From Nonomuraea sp. PA05 (GTDB taxonomy: Bacteria > Actinomycetota > Actinomycetes > Streptosporangiales > Streptosporangiaceae), in contig NZ_VSEY01000010.1 in NCBI RefSeq assembly GCF_008086045.1, positions 186,001-250,000 of the forward strand: 64,000 nt of DNA, read 5' to 3'. The translations under genes were made by a program, and so were the position numbers. This document shows positions 7,173-15,956 of the stretch, piece by piece. Every line of letters starts with the position of its first letter. The stretch's first letter is position 1. The notes beneath the pieces are model-generated. The model saw only the letters and a list, made by a program, of their open reading frames with translations. It was not told the DNA's origin and made no database searches.

Positions 7173-10100
7173 TCAGGCGAGCTTGGCCAGCAGCGTCTTC
7201 GCCTCGGCGGCGAACGTCGCCTCGCCCGTCTCGATCGCCTGCGTCAGCAGCCGCCGGGCCCGCTCCAGGTCGCCGCGCTCGTACTGGATCTCACCGAGCC
7301 TGCACGCGGCCTCGGCGACCAGCTCGGGTTGCTCGCTCAGCCCCAGCGTCAGCTCGTAGTACCGCAGCGCGCCGTCGCGGTCGCCCAGCCAGTAGCACAG
7401 CTCGCCGAGGTGCGCCGCCGCCATGCCCGACTCCGGGTCACCCGCGTCGATGACGCGCTGGTACCAGGTGAGCGCCTCGGGGAAGTTCCTGTTCCGCTTG
7501 GCCAGCGCGCCCAGGTACATCGCGCCCAGCGCGCTGACGTGCCCCTCACTCTCCTCGACGGCCCTGCGGTACCAGGCGTGCGCCCGCTCCTCGTCCTCCT
7601 CGTGGTAGGTCTGCCCGAGCGCGATCATGGCGCGGGCGGCGAGGTCGTCGTCGCCCGCGTCCAGCACCCGCAGGTACACCTGCCTGCCCTCGTCCACGTG
7701 CCCGGCGCCCACCAGGGTCTGCGCGTACACGCTGAGCGTGGTCGGCTCGCCGTTCTCCGCCGCCTCGCGCAGCGTGCGCAGCGACGCCTCGGTGTCGCCC
7801 TGGCGCTCCTGCAACATGCCGAGCAGGCTGCCGAACACGCCGGGCGCGGGGCTGTCGGCGTCGCCCGCGCGCCGCTCGGCCAGGTCGTAGAACGCCTCCG
7901 TGTCGCCCGCCGAGTCGAGCAGCTCCAGCAGCCTGCCGCCGGCGACGAAGCGCACGTCCGGGTCCTCGTGCTCGTTGAGCCGCTCGTAGCAGGCGCGCGC
8001 CGCCGCCGTCTCCCCCAGCTCCGCCAGCCGTCCCGCGGCCTCCAGCTCGGTGTACGGGTCCGCGCCCGCCAGCTCGTAGTACCGCACCACGGCCAGCGGG
8101 TCCGTGCAGCGGGCGCCGAGTTCGCGGGCCTGGGCGGCGGCGTGCTCGCCCATCAGCGACAGCACCTCCAGCGCGGGCGCGTGCTCGCCCCCGTCGCACA
8201 GCTCCTGGGAGATGTCGTTCAGCGCGTCCAGCGCGGTCGCGGCCATGCCGGTGCCGAGCGCGGCGGCGAACGACCGGGCCGCGGCCAGCGGCAGTCCCTC
8301 CTCGTACAACCAGACGCCGAGCTGCACCCGGGCCTTGGCCGCCGCGTACGGGTGGCCGGAGGCGATGGCCAGGCTCAGCTCCCGCTCGGCCCCGATGGTG
8401 TCGCCCAGCTCGCGCAGCGCCGTGGCCAGGTCGAGCCGCAGGGACGCGGACAGCTCGGGATGGCCGGCGTCGATGCCCTTGGCGTACATGGCGGCGGCCT
8501 GCCGCACCTCGCCCCGCGCGCCGAGCGCGACGCCCCACGCCCAGTAGCCCATCGCCACGGTCTCCGGGTCGCCGCTGCCCACGGCCCGCTCCGCCTCCTC
8601 GATCGCGGCGCCGTGGTCCTGCTCGTTGAGCAGGTGGAGGAGGAGCGAGCGCCGGCAGGCGAGGTCGCCGGCCGCGGCCGCCTCCGCCAGCAGCCGCCGC
8701 GCCCGCGCGGCGTCGCCGCGGTCGGTGAGCAGGTCGGCGGCGATGTCGGCGGTGTCGGGCAGCCCGTTCATGGCGGCCTCCAGCGCCCCGTCGAGGTCGC
8801 CGCGCAGGTGGCGGACGGCCGCGATGTTGCGCCAGGCCACGCCGGCCGTGGCCGGGTGGCCGGTGGCGGTCAGGAAGCACAGCTCGGCGCGGCAGTTGTC
8901 GCCCTTCTCGGCGATCGCGGCGCCGAGGTCGATCGCGGCGATGGCGGCGGGCTCCGGCTCGCCCTCCTCCATGATCAGACGGTGGAGCACCGTCGTGCCG
9001 GGAGTCTTGGCCATGATCTCGTCCAGGGCCCGCGCACGGTCCTCGGGGCCGAGCCCGGCGAACAGGCGGCGCACCTCGCGTACGTCGTCGTCGTGCAGCG
9101 CGAGCAGCAGCGCGGCCAGCGGCTCCGACCCGGTCAGCCCGGTCAGCGCCGCCAGCGCGCCCGGCCTGTCGCCCTCGGCCAGCAGCACCCAGGGCAGCTC
9201 CTCCGGGACGGCGCGGCCGAGCAGGTGCCGGGCCACGGCGGCGGCGTGCGGGTCGTCCTCCTGCGCGGCGGCCCGTTCCAGCGCGAAGTACCCCGGCTCG
9301 GTGTCGCCCGCGGCCAGGAGGCAGCGGCCCGCCTCCACCATGACCGCCGGCTCCGTCTCCGGGTCGAGCGCCGCCGCCCGCTCGTAGGCCGCCCGCGCGC
9401 CCGGCAGGTCGCCGGTCTCGGCCAGCAGGCTGCCGAGCAGGCACTCCGACAGCGCGGACACCTCGGGCGGCGCGTCCCGCAGCACCGCCAGCGCCGCCTC
9501 GGCGTCCCCGCGCTCCCGCAGCAACCGCGCCAAATGCAACGCGGCCTCCCCGCCCGGCGCCACGTCCACCCCGGCACCGCGCCCGTAAACGCCCGCCCCT
9601 GCACCGCGCTCGTAAACGCCCGCCCCTGCACCGCGCTCGTAAGCGCCCGCGCCGTAGGCCGCGGTGAGGCGTTCGCGGGCCTCCGTCACGCGCCCGCACG
9701 CCACCAGCGACCCAGCGGCCATCAGCGTCACCTCGCGGTCGGGCTCGGGCACCCGGTCCAGCACCGCCACCGCCTCCGCGTGCTCGCCGAGCTCCCGCAG
9801 CAGCTCCCCGGCCGACCGCAGCGCCACCCCGTTGAGGTGCTCGTCCTCCCCCAGCGTCCCCAGGAACGCCTCGACCGCCCCGCGCCGGTCCCCCGCGTCA
9901 CCGCGCAGCGCGCCCAGCAGGCAGCCCGCCTGCTGCCGCTGGGCGGGATGCCCGGCGGCGGCCACCAGCGCGAGCGCCCCGTCGGCGGCCTCGATCCGCC
10001 CGGTGTGCTGCCAGGCGCTCGCGCACTCCATGGCGAGCACCCCGGCCATCGCCAGCTCCTCCCCCTCGGGCAACGCGCGCGCCGCGCCCTCGAAGTCGCG

Positions 10101-12167
10101 GTCGAGCACCAGCCTGCCGAACGCGCAGAGCTCGTCGTCGCCCAGCTCGAACGCGGCCCGCGCCCCCGCCACGTCGTCGAGCCTGATCCGGTTGTACGCG
10201 AGCGGCAGCGCCCCCCGCTCCGGCTCTCCCTCGGCGATCAGCCGCTCGTGCAGCCGGCAGGCGGCGAGCAGGTCGCCCTGCCGCTCGTACACGCCCGTCA
10301 GCCCGGCCGCGGCCTCGAACCGCAGGCCACGGTGCCCCGACTCGAAGGCCACCTCGTACGCGGCCCGCGCCTGCCCGGGATCGTCCTCGGCGACCAGCCC
10401 GCCCAGCGTCCACCCCACCCAGGGGGCCAGCGCGGGATGCCCCTGCGCCAGCGCCTCGCCCAGCAGCCCGGCCGCCCGCTCCCGGTCGGCCAGCACGTCC
10501 TTGCAGATCATCGCCGTGTACGACAGCGCCAGCGGCTCCCCGCTGCCCGCCGCCGACAGCAACAGCTCGGAGACCTCGGACAGGTCGCACCCGATGGACG
10601 CCAGCACCTGCGCGAACACGGCGGTGCCGATGGCGGCCACGGCGGGGTCGGGGTGCCGCGCGGCCTCCTGGTAGCGGGCCAGCCCCTCCTCCCTGCCCAG
10701 CCGCTGGTGGTCGAGCATCGCGCCGAGCACCGGGTGCGGCTCCGCCGCGGACGAGCGGAGCAGGTGCAGCAGGAACGCCGCGTTGAAGCCCTGCAGCACC
10801 TCGTCGCCCTCGGCCACGTACGACAGCAGCTCGTCGGCCTGCTCGCGGTCGCCCTCGCCCAGCTCCAGCTTGGCCAGCACGACCATGGCCCGCAGCGACT
10901 GGGCGGGCGCGCCGGAGTCGGCGGCCCGGCGCAGCAGCCGCCTGGCCTCGGCCAGCTCGCCGGCCTTGAGCGCCGCCATGCCGTCGTCGGTGTCCTGGAG
11001 CGCCTGCTCCTCGACAGGGTCGGCCAGCGGCTGCTGCCTGGCGGCGTGGTCGAGCAGCAGCGCGGCCTTGAACGCGGTGTCCTGGTCGTCGTGGCCGGCC
11101 GCCAGACCCAGCACCTCCATGATCGCGTCGCGGGCCTCGGGGTGCTGGTCGAGCAGGAGGCCCAGCAGGGTGACGCCCGCGGCGGACCACTCGTCGTCGC
11201 CGGACTCCAGCACGGCGCGCAGCGCGGCCAGCGCCTCGGCGGGCTCGCCCGCCTCGGTGTGCATCTGGGCCAGGCACACCTGGGCCTGCGCCGCGTACTC
11301 GCGGTGGCCGCTGGCGATCACCCGGTGGAAGATGGCCTTCGTCTCCTCCTCGTCGCCGAGCTGCGCGGTCACCTTGGCCAGCTCGATGAGCGCGGGCAGC
11401 CGGAGGTCCGGCCTGGGGTCCTCGGCGGCGACCCGGTAGGCGGCGGCGGACTCGGCGTACTCGCCCAGGTCCACCAGCACGGCGCCGAGCAGCTTGTGCG
11501 CCATGGCCCTGTGCTCCGGGGAGCCGACGGCGATGGCGTGCTCGCAGGCCTCGCGGGCGGCGTCGAAGTCGTCGTTCTCGGCGTGGATCTGGTAGAGCCG
11601 GAACGCCGCCAGCGCCACGATCTCCGGGTCGCCGCAGGTGAGCAGCTCCTCGTAGTCGTCCTCGTCCTCGGCCTCCTCGTAGCGGTCGCGGGCCGAGGCC
11701 GGGTCCTGGTCGAACTCGGGCAGCTCCAGCCGCGCGGCCAGCTCGGCCACGGCGGGGCTGTTGCACCTGCGGGCCCGTTCCAGCGACTCCTGCGCGCCCT
11801 GCGCGTCGCCGAGCTGGGTCAGCACCAGCACCAGCGCCGTGTCCGCGAGCGCGGCCACCTCGAAGTCGGCGCCGTCTGAGGCGATCATCAGCACGCGGTG
11901 CGCGGCGGCCCACTCCTCGGCGGTGACCAGCATCATGCCCATGGCGATGGCCGAGCGCTGCCCGAAGACCGGGTCGCCCGACTGGATGACCGACCGGTGC
12001 GCGGCCTCGGCGCCCTCCAGGTCGCCGCTCTCCTGCAGCAGCCCGGCCAGCAGGTGGGAGGCCTCCGGATCACCGGTGGCCGCGATCTGCCTGAACAGCG
12101 CGGCGGCCCGGTCCAGGTCTCCCGCCTTCCAGAGGTCCATGGCCGCGTCGAGCTGTTCGGACGCCAT
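7173..12167 (-). CDS. Very large tetratricopeptide-repeat protein
   Basis: 1664 residues, built almost wholly of degenerate TPR/Sel1-type helical repeats, for example 'AMDLWKAGDLDRAAALFRQI' at the N-terminus and 'RLGEIQYERGDLERARRLLT' near the C-terminus, with recurring 'ASGHPxxA' and 'AGDPE' turns. No signal peptide, membrane segment or catalytic domain is visible, so it should be a cytosolic scaffold. The ATG at 12167 is chosen because GGGGAGAG lies 3 bases upstream. Near residues 840-870 the repeats are broken by a Gly/Ala-rich linker encoded by a 27-base tandem repeat. It is monocistronic, with its own terminator. Partner and role unknown. Confidence 0.8.
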   Translation of the reverse strand: MASEQLDAAMDLWKAGDLDRAAALFRQIAATGDPEASHLLAGLLQESGDLEGAEAAHRSVIQSGDPVFGQRSAIAMGMMLVTAEEWAAAHRVLMIASDGADFEVAALADTALVLVLTQLGDAQGAQESLERARRCNSPAVAELAARLELPEFDQDPASARDRYEEAEDEDDYEELLTCGDPEIVALAAFRLYQIHAENDDFDAAREACEHAIAVGSPEHRAMAHKLLGAVLVDLGEYAESAAAYRVAAEDPRPDLRLPALIELAKVTAQLGDEEETKAIFHRVIASGHREYAAQAQVCLAQMHTEAGEPAEALAALRAVLESGDDEWSAAGVTLLGLLLDQHPEARDAIMEVLGLAAGHDDQDTAFKAALLLDHAARQQPLADPVEEQALQDTDDGMAALKAGELAEARRLLRRAADSGAPAQSLRAMVVLAKLELGEGDREQADELLSYVAEGDEVLQGFNAAFLLHLLRSSAAEPHPVLGAMLDHQRLGREEGLARYQEAARHPDPAVAAIGTAVFAQVLASIGCDLSEVSELLLSAAGSGEPLALSYTAMICKDVLADRERAAGLLGEALAQGHPALAPWVGWTLGGLVAEDDPGQARAAYEVAFESGHRGLRFEAAAGLTGVYERQGDLLAACRLHERLIAEGEPERGALPLAYNRIRLDDVAGARAAFELGDDELCAFGRLVLDRDFEGAARALPEGEELAMAGVLAMECASAWQHTGRIEAADGALALVAAAGHPAQRQQAGCLLGALRGDAGDRRGAVEAFLGTLGEDEHLNGVALRSAGELLRELGEHAEAVAVLDRVPEPDREVTLMAAGSLVACGRVTEARERLTAAYGAGAYERGAGAGVYERGAGAGVYGRGAGVDVAPGGEAALHLARLLRERGDAEAALAVLRDAPPEVSALSECLLGSLLAETGDLPGARAAYERAAALDPETEPAVMVEAGRCLLAAGDTEPGYFALERAAAQEDDPHAAAVARHLLGRAVPEELPWVLLAEGDRPGALAALTGLTGSEPLAALLLALHDDDVREVRRLFAGLGPEDRARALDEIMAKTPGTTVLHRLIMEEGEPEPAAIAAIDLGAAIAEKGDNCRAELCFLTATGHPATAGVAWRNIAAVRHLRGDLDGALEAAMNGLPDTADIAADLLTDRGDAARARRLLAEAAAAGDLACRRSLLLHLLNEQDHGAAIEEAERAVGSGDPETVAMGYWAWGVALGARGEVRQAAAMYAKGIDAGHPELSASLRLDLATALRELGDTIGAERELSLAIASGHPYAAAKARVQLGVWLYEEGLPLAAARSFAAALGTGMAATALDALNDISQELCDGGEHAPALEVLSLMGEHAAAQARELGARCTDPLAVVRYYELAGADPYTELEAAGRLAELGETAAARACYERLNEHEDPDVRFVAGGRLLELLDSAGDTEAFYDLAERRAGDADSPAPGVFGSLLGMLQERQGDTEASLRTLREAAENGEPTTLSVYAQTLVGAGHVDEGRQVYLRVLDAGDDDLAARAMIALGQTYHEEDEERAHAWYRRAVEESEGHVSALGAMYLGALAKRNRNFPEALTWYQRVIDAGDPESGMAAAHLGELCYWLGDRDGALRYYELTLGLSEQPELVAEAACRLGEIQYERGDLERARRLLTQAIETGEATFAAEAKTLLAKLA
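9584..9650 (-). repeat. 27-base tandem repeat inside the TPR gene
   Basis: Two identical 27-base units (9584-9610, 9611-9637) and a partial third (from 9638), with a decayed copy just before. They encode the 9-residue unit YERGAGAGV, twice, then YGRGAGVDV. The insertion keeps frame and makes a flexible Gly/Ala linker between TPR helices; unit number is likely to vary among strains. Confidence 0.85.
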
Positions 12168-12276
12168 TGCTCTCCCCAATGTCACTCAACAATGTGAAAA
12201 AGCTACAGATGTGTCATCCACGTCACAGCGCATTCCGAGATCTTCTGTCCGCCCGCGTGAGAGCCGGGGAGCGCCG

Positions 12277-12292
12277 TAGCGTAGGTGTCATG
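12277..12292 (+). promoter_or_regulatory. Leaderless promoter
   Basis: TAGCGT (12277-12282) lies 7 bases before the ATG at 12290, the spacing at which transcription starts at or within a base of the start codon. There is no Shine-Dalgarno before this ATG, which agrees with a leaderless message. Confidence 0.55.
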
Positions 12293-12835
12293 GGCAAGGC
12301 GTTCTGGATCGATCAGGAGTTCGACAGGGACCGTGACGGGCGCTATGCCGTACACGTGCGTAAGAATCTCGACTCGTTCGAGTGGGGCGACATCGCGCCC
12401 GTGCGGTTCGCCTGCACGGCGTGGGAGCTGGCCATCCCGCCGTCGCTGACGCCCGGCTACGTGCGGTGGGACCGGCGCGTCCTGGAGGCGACCTGCCACC
12501 GCAACACCTGGGACGGCACCCTCTACGCGCGGGTCAGGATCGTCTCCCCGCTGCCGGAGGAGCTGCGGCGCTCGCGGGCCTGGTGGCGCGACCGCGGCTG
12601 GCTGGGCTGGCAGGAGACCTTCGGCCAGTACGTCGAGCCGACCCAGCAGGACCTGGCCAGGCTGCCGTTCCTGCGCGCCTCGATGCTCGTGGAGGCGCCG
12701 CTGCCGCTCGACGACCTGCCGCCCGAGCCGGAGGGGCCGCACATGGAGGTCGAGCAGAGCGCGCACCGCGCGGTGACCGTGCTGGCCCGCGAGCTGAACG
12801 CGCTGGTGTCGCCGGTGCTCGACCAGCTCGGTTAG
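12290..12835 (+). CDS. Conserved hypothetical protein
   Basis: 181 residues, soluble, rich in Trp and Arg, for example 'SRAWWRDRGWLGWQETFG' at about 105-122. No signal peptide, membrane segment or known motif is seen. The ATG at 12290 is preferred because a -10 hexamer ends 7 bases before it; the longer frame upstream runs into the promoter. It diverges from the TPR gene. I do not recognise the family and assign no function. Confidence 0.7.
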   Translation: MGKAFWIDQEFDRDRDGRYAVHVRKNLDSFEWGDIAPVRFACTAWELAIPPSLTPGYVRWDRRVLEATCHRNTWDGTLYARVRIVSPLPEELRRSRAWWRDRGWLGWQETFGQYVEPTQQDLARLPFLRASMLVEAPLPLDDLPPEPEGPHMEVEQSAHRAVTVLARELNALVSPVLDQLG

Positions 12836-12885
12836 CGCGGCGCCCGCCTGGCATGCCCGGCTCACCTGTGGGTAGCAGGGGGCTC

Positions 12886-13266
12886 ATGAGGAAGGCGCTC
12901 GTCGTGCTGATGATGGCTCTGGTCACTGTGGGTTGCGCCGTGGACACGGTTTCGCCCGCGCGTGCGGCCGAGCGCTTCCACGCCGCGATCTCCGCACATC
13001 AGGAGGAGGCGGCGTGCGCGATGCTCGCCAGGAAGACCGCCGACAAACTGCCCGACCCGGGTGAGAGCTGCGCCGACGCGCTGCGCGGGCTGAAGCTCGG
13101 CGCCGGAGGCCAGGTCACGCAGGTCGCCGTGTGGGGTGACGACGCCCAGGTACGGCTGGCCGGCGACACGCTCTTCCTGCACCGCTTCAGCGACGGCTGG
13201 CGGATCAGGGCCGCGGGTTGCGAGCCGATGGGCGACCTGCCGTACGACTGCGAGGTGGACGACTGA
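12886..13266 (+). CDS. Small putative lipoprotein
   Basis: 126 residues. The N-terminal hydrophobic stretch 'MRKALVVLMMALVTVGCAVD' ends in a lipobox-like TVGC (Cys17), so it is probably exported and lipid-anchored. The mature part resembles small actinobacterial proteins of NTF2-like shape ('ARAAERFHAAISAHQEEAAC', 'HRFSDGWRIRAAGCEP'), with four further Cys. GGGGG lies about 4 bases before the ATG. Its TGA overlaps the ATG of the 27-residue peptide by one base, starting a three-gene run into the DUF6766 gene. Confidence 0.7.
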   Translation: MRKALVVLMMALVTVGCAVDTVSPARAAERFHAAISAHQEEAACAMLARKTADKLPDPGESCADALRGLKLGAGGQVTQVAVWGDDAQVRLAGDTLFLHRFSDGWRIRAAGCEPMGDLPYDCEVDD

Positions 13267-13349
13267 TGCGCGTGATGTTCACGCTGACCACGCTGGTGAT
13301 CGTGGCCGGCCTGGCCTGGTTCTTCGCCATCGGGTGGTCGAAGCTGTGA
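13266..13349 (+). CDS. 27-residue single-pass membrane peptide
   Basis: Translation gives 27 residues beginning MRVMFTLTTLVIVAGLAWFF and ending in IGWSKL: one hydrophobic segment with a short cationic tail. Start and stop overlap both neighbours (TGATG upstream, GTGA downstream), which strongly suggests it is translated between the lipoprotein and the DUF6766 protein. Function unknown; it could be a small partner of the membrane protein that follows. Confidence 0.6.
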   Translation: MRVMFTLTTLVIVAGLAWFFAIGWSKL

Positions 13350-14017
13350 AGTGGCTCAAGGAGAACTCGCTGGCGCTGGCGTTCCTGATCATGTTCGTGC
13401 TGGCCGTGGGCGGGCAGGCCGTCGCCGGGATGATGCAGTTCAACGACCAGCAGGCGGCGAACGGCAGCGAGCCGGTCTCGCTGCCGCAGTACGTGACCTC
13501 CTCGGCGTTCGCCGTCGACGTGTCGGAGAACTGGCAGTCGGAGTACCTGCAGTTCTTCCTGTTCATCATGCTCACCGTCTGGCTCGTCCAGAGGGGCTCG
13601 CCCGAGTCCAAGGAGCCGCACAAGGCCGGGGCCGAGTCCGACGAGGACCAGCAGATCGGGCCGTACGCGGACGCGGACTCGCCCGCCTGGGCCAAGGTCA
13701 GGGGGTTCAGGCTGTGGCTGTTCAGCAACTCGCTCGGCCTGGTGATGGGGACCATCTTCGTGCTGTCGTGGCTGGCGCAGTCGGTGGCGGGGCAGGCGGC
13801 GTACAACGCGGACCGGCTCGGCGACCTGCGGGACCCCGTCTCGTGGGGCGCGTACGTGACCTCGCCGGAGTTCTGGGACCGCAGCCTGCAGAACTGGCAG
13901 TCGGAGCTGCTGGCCGTGCTGTCGATGGTGGTGCTGTCGATCTACCTGCGCCAGCGCGGCTCACCCGAGTCGAAGCCGGTGGGCGCGGCTCACGCCTCGA
14001 CGGGGGTCGAGGGCTGA
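13346..14017 (+). CDS. DUF6766-like membrane protein with internal duplication
   Basis: 223 residues, four hydrophobic segments. It consists of two homologous halves: residues about 5-95 ('KENSLALAFLIMFVL', 'GQAVAG', 'YVTSSAF', 'ENWQSEYLQFFLF', 'QRGSPESK') and about 120-215 ('SNSLGLVMGTIFVLS', 'AQSVAG', 'YVTSPEF', 'QNWQSELLAVLSM', 'QRGSPESK'). The GTG at 13346 is used because it overlaps the preceding stop (GTGA) and the first half starts there. The family is common in actinobacteria and has no known role. The 3' end overlaps the converging PLP gene by 28 bases. Confidence 0.75.
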   Translation: MKWLKENSLALAFLIMFVLAVGGQAVAGMMQFNDQQAANGSEPVSLPQYVTSSAFAVDVSENWQSEYLQFFLFIMLTVWLVQRGSPESKEPHKAGAESDEDQQIGPYADADSPAWAKVRGFRLWLFSNSLGLVMGTIFVLSWLAQSVAGQAAYNADRLGDLRDPVSWGAYVTSPEFWDRSLQNWQSELLAVLSMVVLSIYLRQRGSPESKPVGAAHASTGVEG

Positions 14018-14790
14018 CCGGTGACGACGGCGACGACGCGGGTGCCGGGCGCGAAGGCGCCGCGGCGGGCGAGGTCGAGGACGCCGTAGAGCATCTTGGC
14101 CACGTAGATCCGCTCCACCCCGTGCTCGGCGGCGAACGCGTCCAGGGCGGGGGTGGTCCTGGCGTACCCGCCGAAGTGGTAGTCCAGGTTGATCGCCCAG
14201 TTCGCCCAGGTGCGCCCGTACGTCTCCCGCTGCAGCCTGGCCACCTCGCCCTCCAGGAACCCGGCCCCCTTCAGCACCGCGAACCCGAGCGCCCGCCTGC
14301 CCTCGGGCAGCCCCGCCGAGATCCCGGCCAGCGTGCCGCCGGTGCCCACGGGGCAGCAGATCACGTCGTAGTCGCCGCCGATCTCCCCCGGCAGCTCCGC
14401 GCAGCCGCGCACGGCCGCCGCGTTGCTGCCGCCCTCGGGCAGGATCGTCACGTCGCCGCCCCACCGCGCCCGCAGCCGCGCCAGCACCTCCTCGGTGTCC
14501 TTGCGCCGGTAGGAGTCTCTGTCGAGGTAGGTGAGGGTCATGCCGCAGGCCGCCGCGCGGGCCAGGGTGGGGTTGAGCGGGAGGTGCTCCTCGCCGCGAA
14601 TGACGCCGATCGTCTCGATGCCGTGCCGCGCCCCCGCCTCGGCCACCGCCCTGATGTGGTTGGACCAGGCGCCGCCGAACGTCAGCAGGCGGGTATGACC
14701 GAGGTTGTACTTGAGCTTGCGCGGCTTGTTGTCGTCGTGCAACAGGAACACCCGGACCTGACCGAGCCCTGGAACCAGGAGCTCCTCCAT
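13990..14790 (-). CDS. PLP-dependent ACC deaminase / D-cysteine desulfhydrase family enzyme
   Basis: 266 residues, fold type II PLP enzyme. The likely Schiff-base lysine is in 'DDNKPRKLKYNL' (about 20-31), the substrate-side motif is 'TFGGAWSNHIRA' (about 37-48) and the phosphate-binding Gly loop is 'CPVGTGGTLAG' (about 147-157). Family members deaminate ACC to 2-oxobutyrate or desulfhydrate D-cysteine. It is shorter at the N-terminus than typical members (300 or more residues), but a -10-like TAGACT lies 6 bases before this ATG, supporting the start. The exact substrate cannot be told. Confidence 0.8.
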   Translation of the reverse strand: MEELLVPGLGQVRVFLLHDDNKPRKLKYNLGHTRLLTFGGAWSNHIRAVAEAGARHGIETIGVIRGEEHLPLNPTLARAAACGMTLTYLDRDSYRRKDTEEVLARLRARWGGDVTILPEGGSNAAAVRGCAELPGEIGGDYDVICCPVGTGGTLAGISAGLPEGRRALGFAVLKGAGFLEGEVARLQRETYGRTWANWAINLDYHFGGYARTTPALDAFAAEHGVERIYVAKMLYGVLDLARRGAFAPGTRVVAVVTGQPSTPVEA

Positions 14791-14796
14791 GGCGCT

Positions 14797-14802
14797 AGTC
14801 TA
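14797..14802 (-). promoter_or_regulatory. -10 hexamer of a leaderless PLP-enzyme transcript
   Basis: Read on the minus strand it is TAGACT, 6 bases before the ATG at 14790. No Shine-Dalgarno precedes the ATG. Confidence 0.5.
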
Positions 14803-14833
14803 CGGTCGGGCCATTGTTGAGGAGTGTTCGATT

Positions 14834-15949
14834 ATGCGCGTTGTTGAAGCTTTCAGTGCCGCCTATGGCGCGTCCCCCCAGACTGTCTGGCGTGCTCCCG
14901 GCAGGGTCAACCTGATCGGCGAGCACACCGACTACAACGACGGCTTCGTCCTGCCCTTCGCGGTGCCGTGGGGCGTCACGGCGGCCCTCACCCCGCGCGA
15001 CGACGACACCATCCGCCTCCTCTCCCTCCAGTCCGACTCGGGCGAGCCGGTCACTCTGGCCGGCCGCGAGGAGTCCCGGGGCTGGACCCGCTACGTCGTC
15101 GGCGTCCTGGCGATGCTCGGCGACCGGGTCAGGGGCGCCGACATCGCGATCGACGGCGACGTGCCCTCGGGCGCCGGCCTCAGTTCCAGCGCCGCACTGG
15201 AGGTGTCCGTCGCCTCCGCGCTCAACGACGTGCACGGCCTCGGCCTGACGCCGATGGAGCTCGCCCTGCTCAGCCAGAAGGCCGAGAACGACTTCGTCGG
15301 CATGCCCTGCGGCATCATGGACCAGGCCGCGTCCGCGCTCTGCGAGGAGGGCCACGCGCTCTTCCTCGACTGCCGCTCCCTCGGCTCCCGCACCATCCCG
15401 CTCGACCTGGCCTCGCACGGCCTGAGCATGCTCATCATCGACACGCAGGTCCACCACGAGCACGCCGGCGGCGAGTACGCCAAGCGCCGCGCCGAGTGCG
15501 AGTCGGCCGCCCGCAAGCTCGGCGTCGCCGCCCTGCGCGACGTCACCGACCTGGCGGGGGCGCTCGCGCGGCTCCAGGGCGACGAGCGCAAGCGCGTCGA
15601 GCACGTCGTCACCGAGAACCACCGCGTCGAGGCCCTCGTCGGGCTGCTGCGCGCGGGCGCGGTCACCGAGATCGGCGCCCTGCTCAACGCCTCCCACCTG
15701 TCGCTCAGGGACCTGTACGAGGTCTCCTCGCCCGAGCTCGACGTGGCCGTCGAGGCCTCGATCAGGGGCGGCGCCCGCGGCGCGCGCATGACGGGCGGCG
15801 GCTTCGGCGGCTCGGCGATCGCGCTGGTGCCGCTGGAGCGCCTCGACAGCGTCAAGGAGTCGGTGCTGAACGCCTACGCCGAGCGCGGCTTCAAGGAGCC
15901 CCGCTTCCTGCCCGCCACCCCCGCCCCCGGGGCCCACCGCCTCTCCTGA
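14834..15949 (+). CDS. galK: Galactokinase
   Basis: 371 residues, GHMP kinase that phosphorylates galactose with ATP at C1 (Leloir pathway, cytosol). The galactokinase signature 'GRVNLIGEHTDYNDGF' (about 24-39), the GHMP ATP loop 'PSGAGLSSSAALEV' (about 117-130) and the C-terminal motif 'MTGGGFGGSAIAL' (about 319-331) are intact, as is 'CGIMDQ'. The ATG at 14834 follows GAGGAG by 9 bases. No galT or galE is adjacent, unlike the classic gal operon, so the rest of the pathway is elsewhere. Its stop is 7 bases from that of the converging crotonase. Confidence 0.95.
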   Translation: MRVVEAFSAAYGASPQTVWRAPGRVNLIGEHTDYNDGFVLPFAVPWGVTAALTPRDDDTIRLLSLQSDSGEPVTLAGREESRGWTRYVVGVLAMLGDRVRGADIAIDGDVPSGAGLSSSAALEVSVASALNDVHGLGLTPMELALLSQKAENDFVGMPCGIMDQAASALCEEGHALFLDCRSLGSRTIPLDLASHGLSMLIIDTQVHHEHAGGEYAKRRAECESAARKLGVAALRDVTDLAGALARLQGDERKRVEHVVTENHRVEALVGLLRAGAVTEIGALLNASHLSLRDLYEVSSPELDVAVEASIRGGARGARMTGGGFGGSAIALVPLERLDSVKESVLNAYAERGFKEPRFLPATPAPGAHRLS

Positions 15950-15956
15950 CGGGTTC

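Noticed and set aside
9584..9650. CRISPR-like short repeat
   Set aside because: Units are contiguous without spacers and encode an in-frame peptide repeat.
7119..11879. 1586-codon open frame opposite the TPR gene
   Set aside because: It is a high-GC shadow: its product is low-complexity Arg/Gly/Leu/Gln-rich, while the opposite strand shows clear TPR repeats, a Shine-Dalgarno and a terminator.
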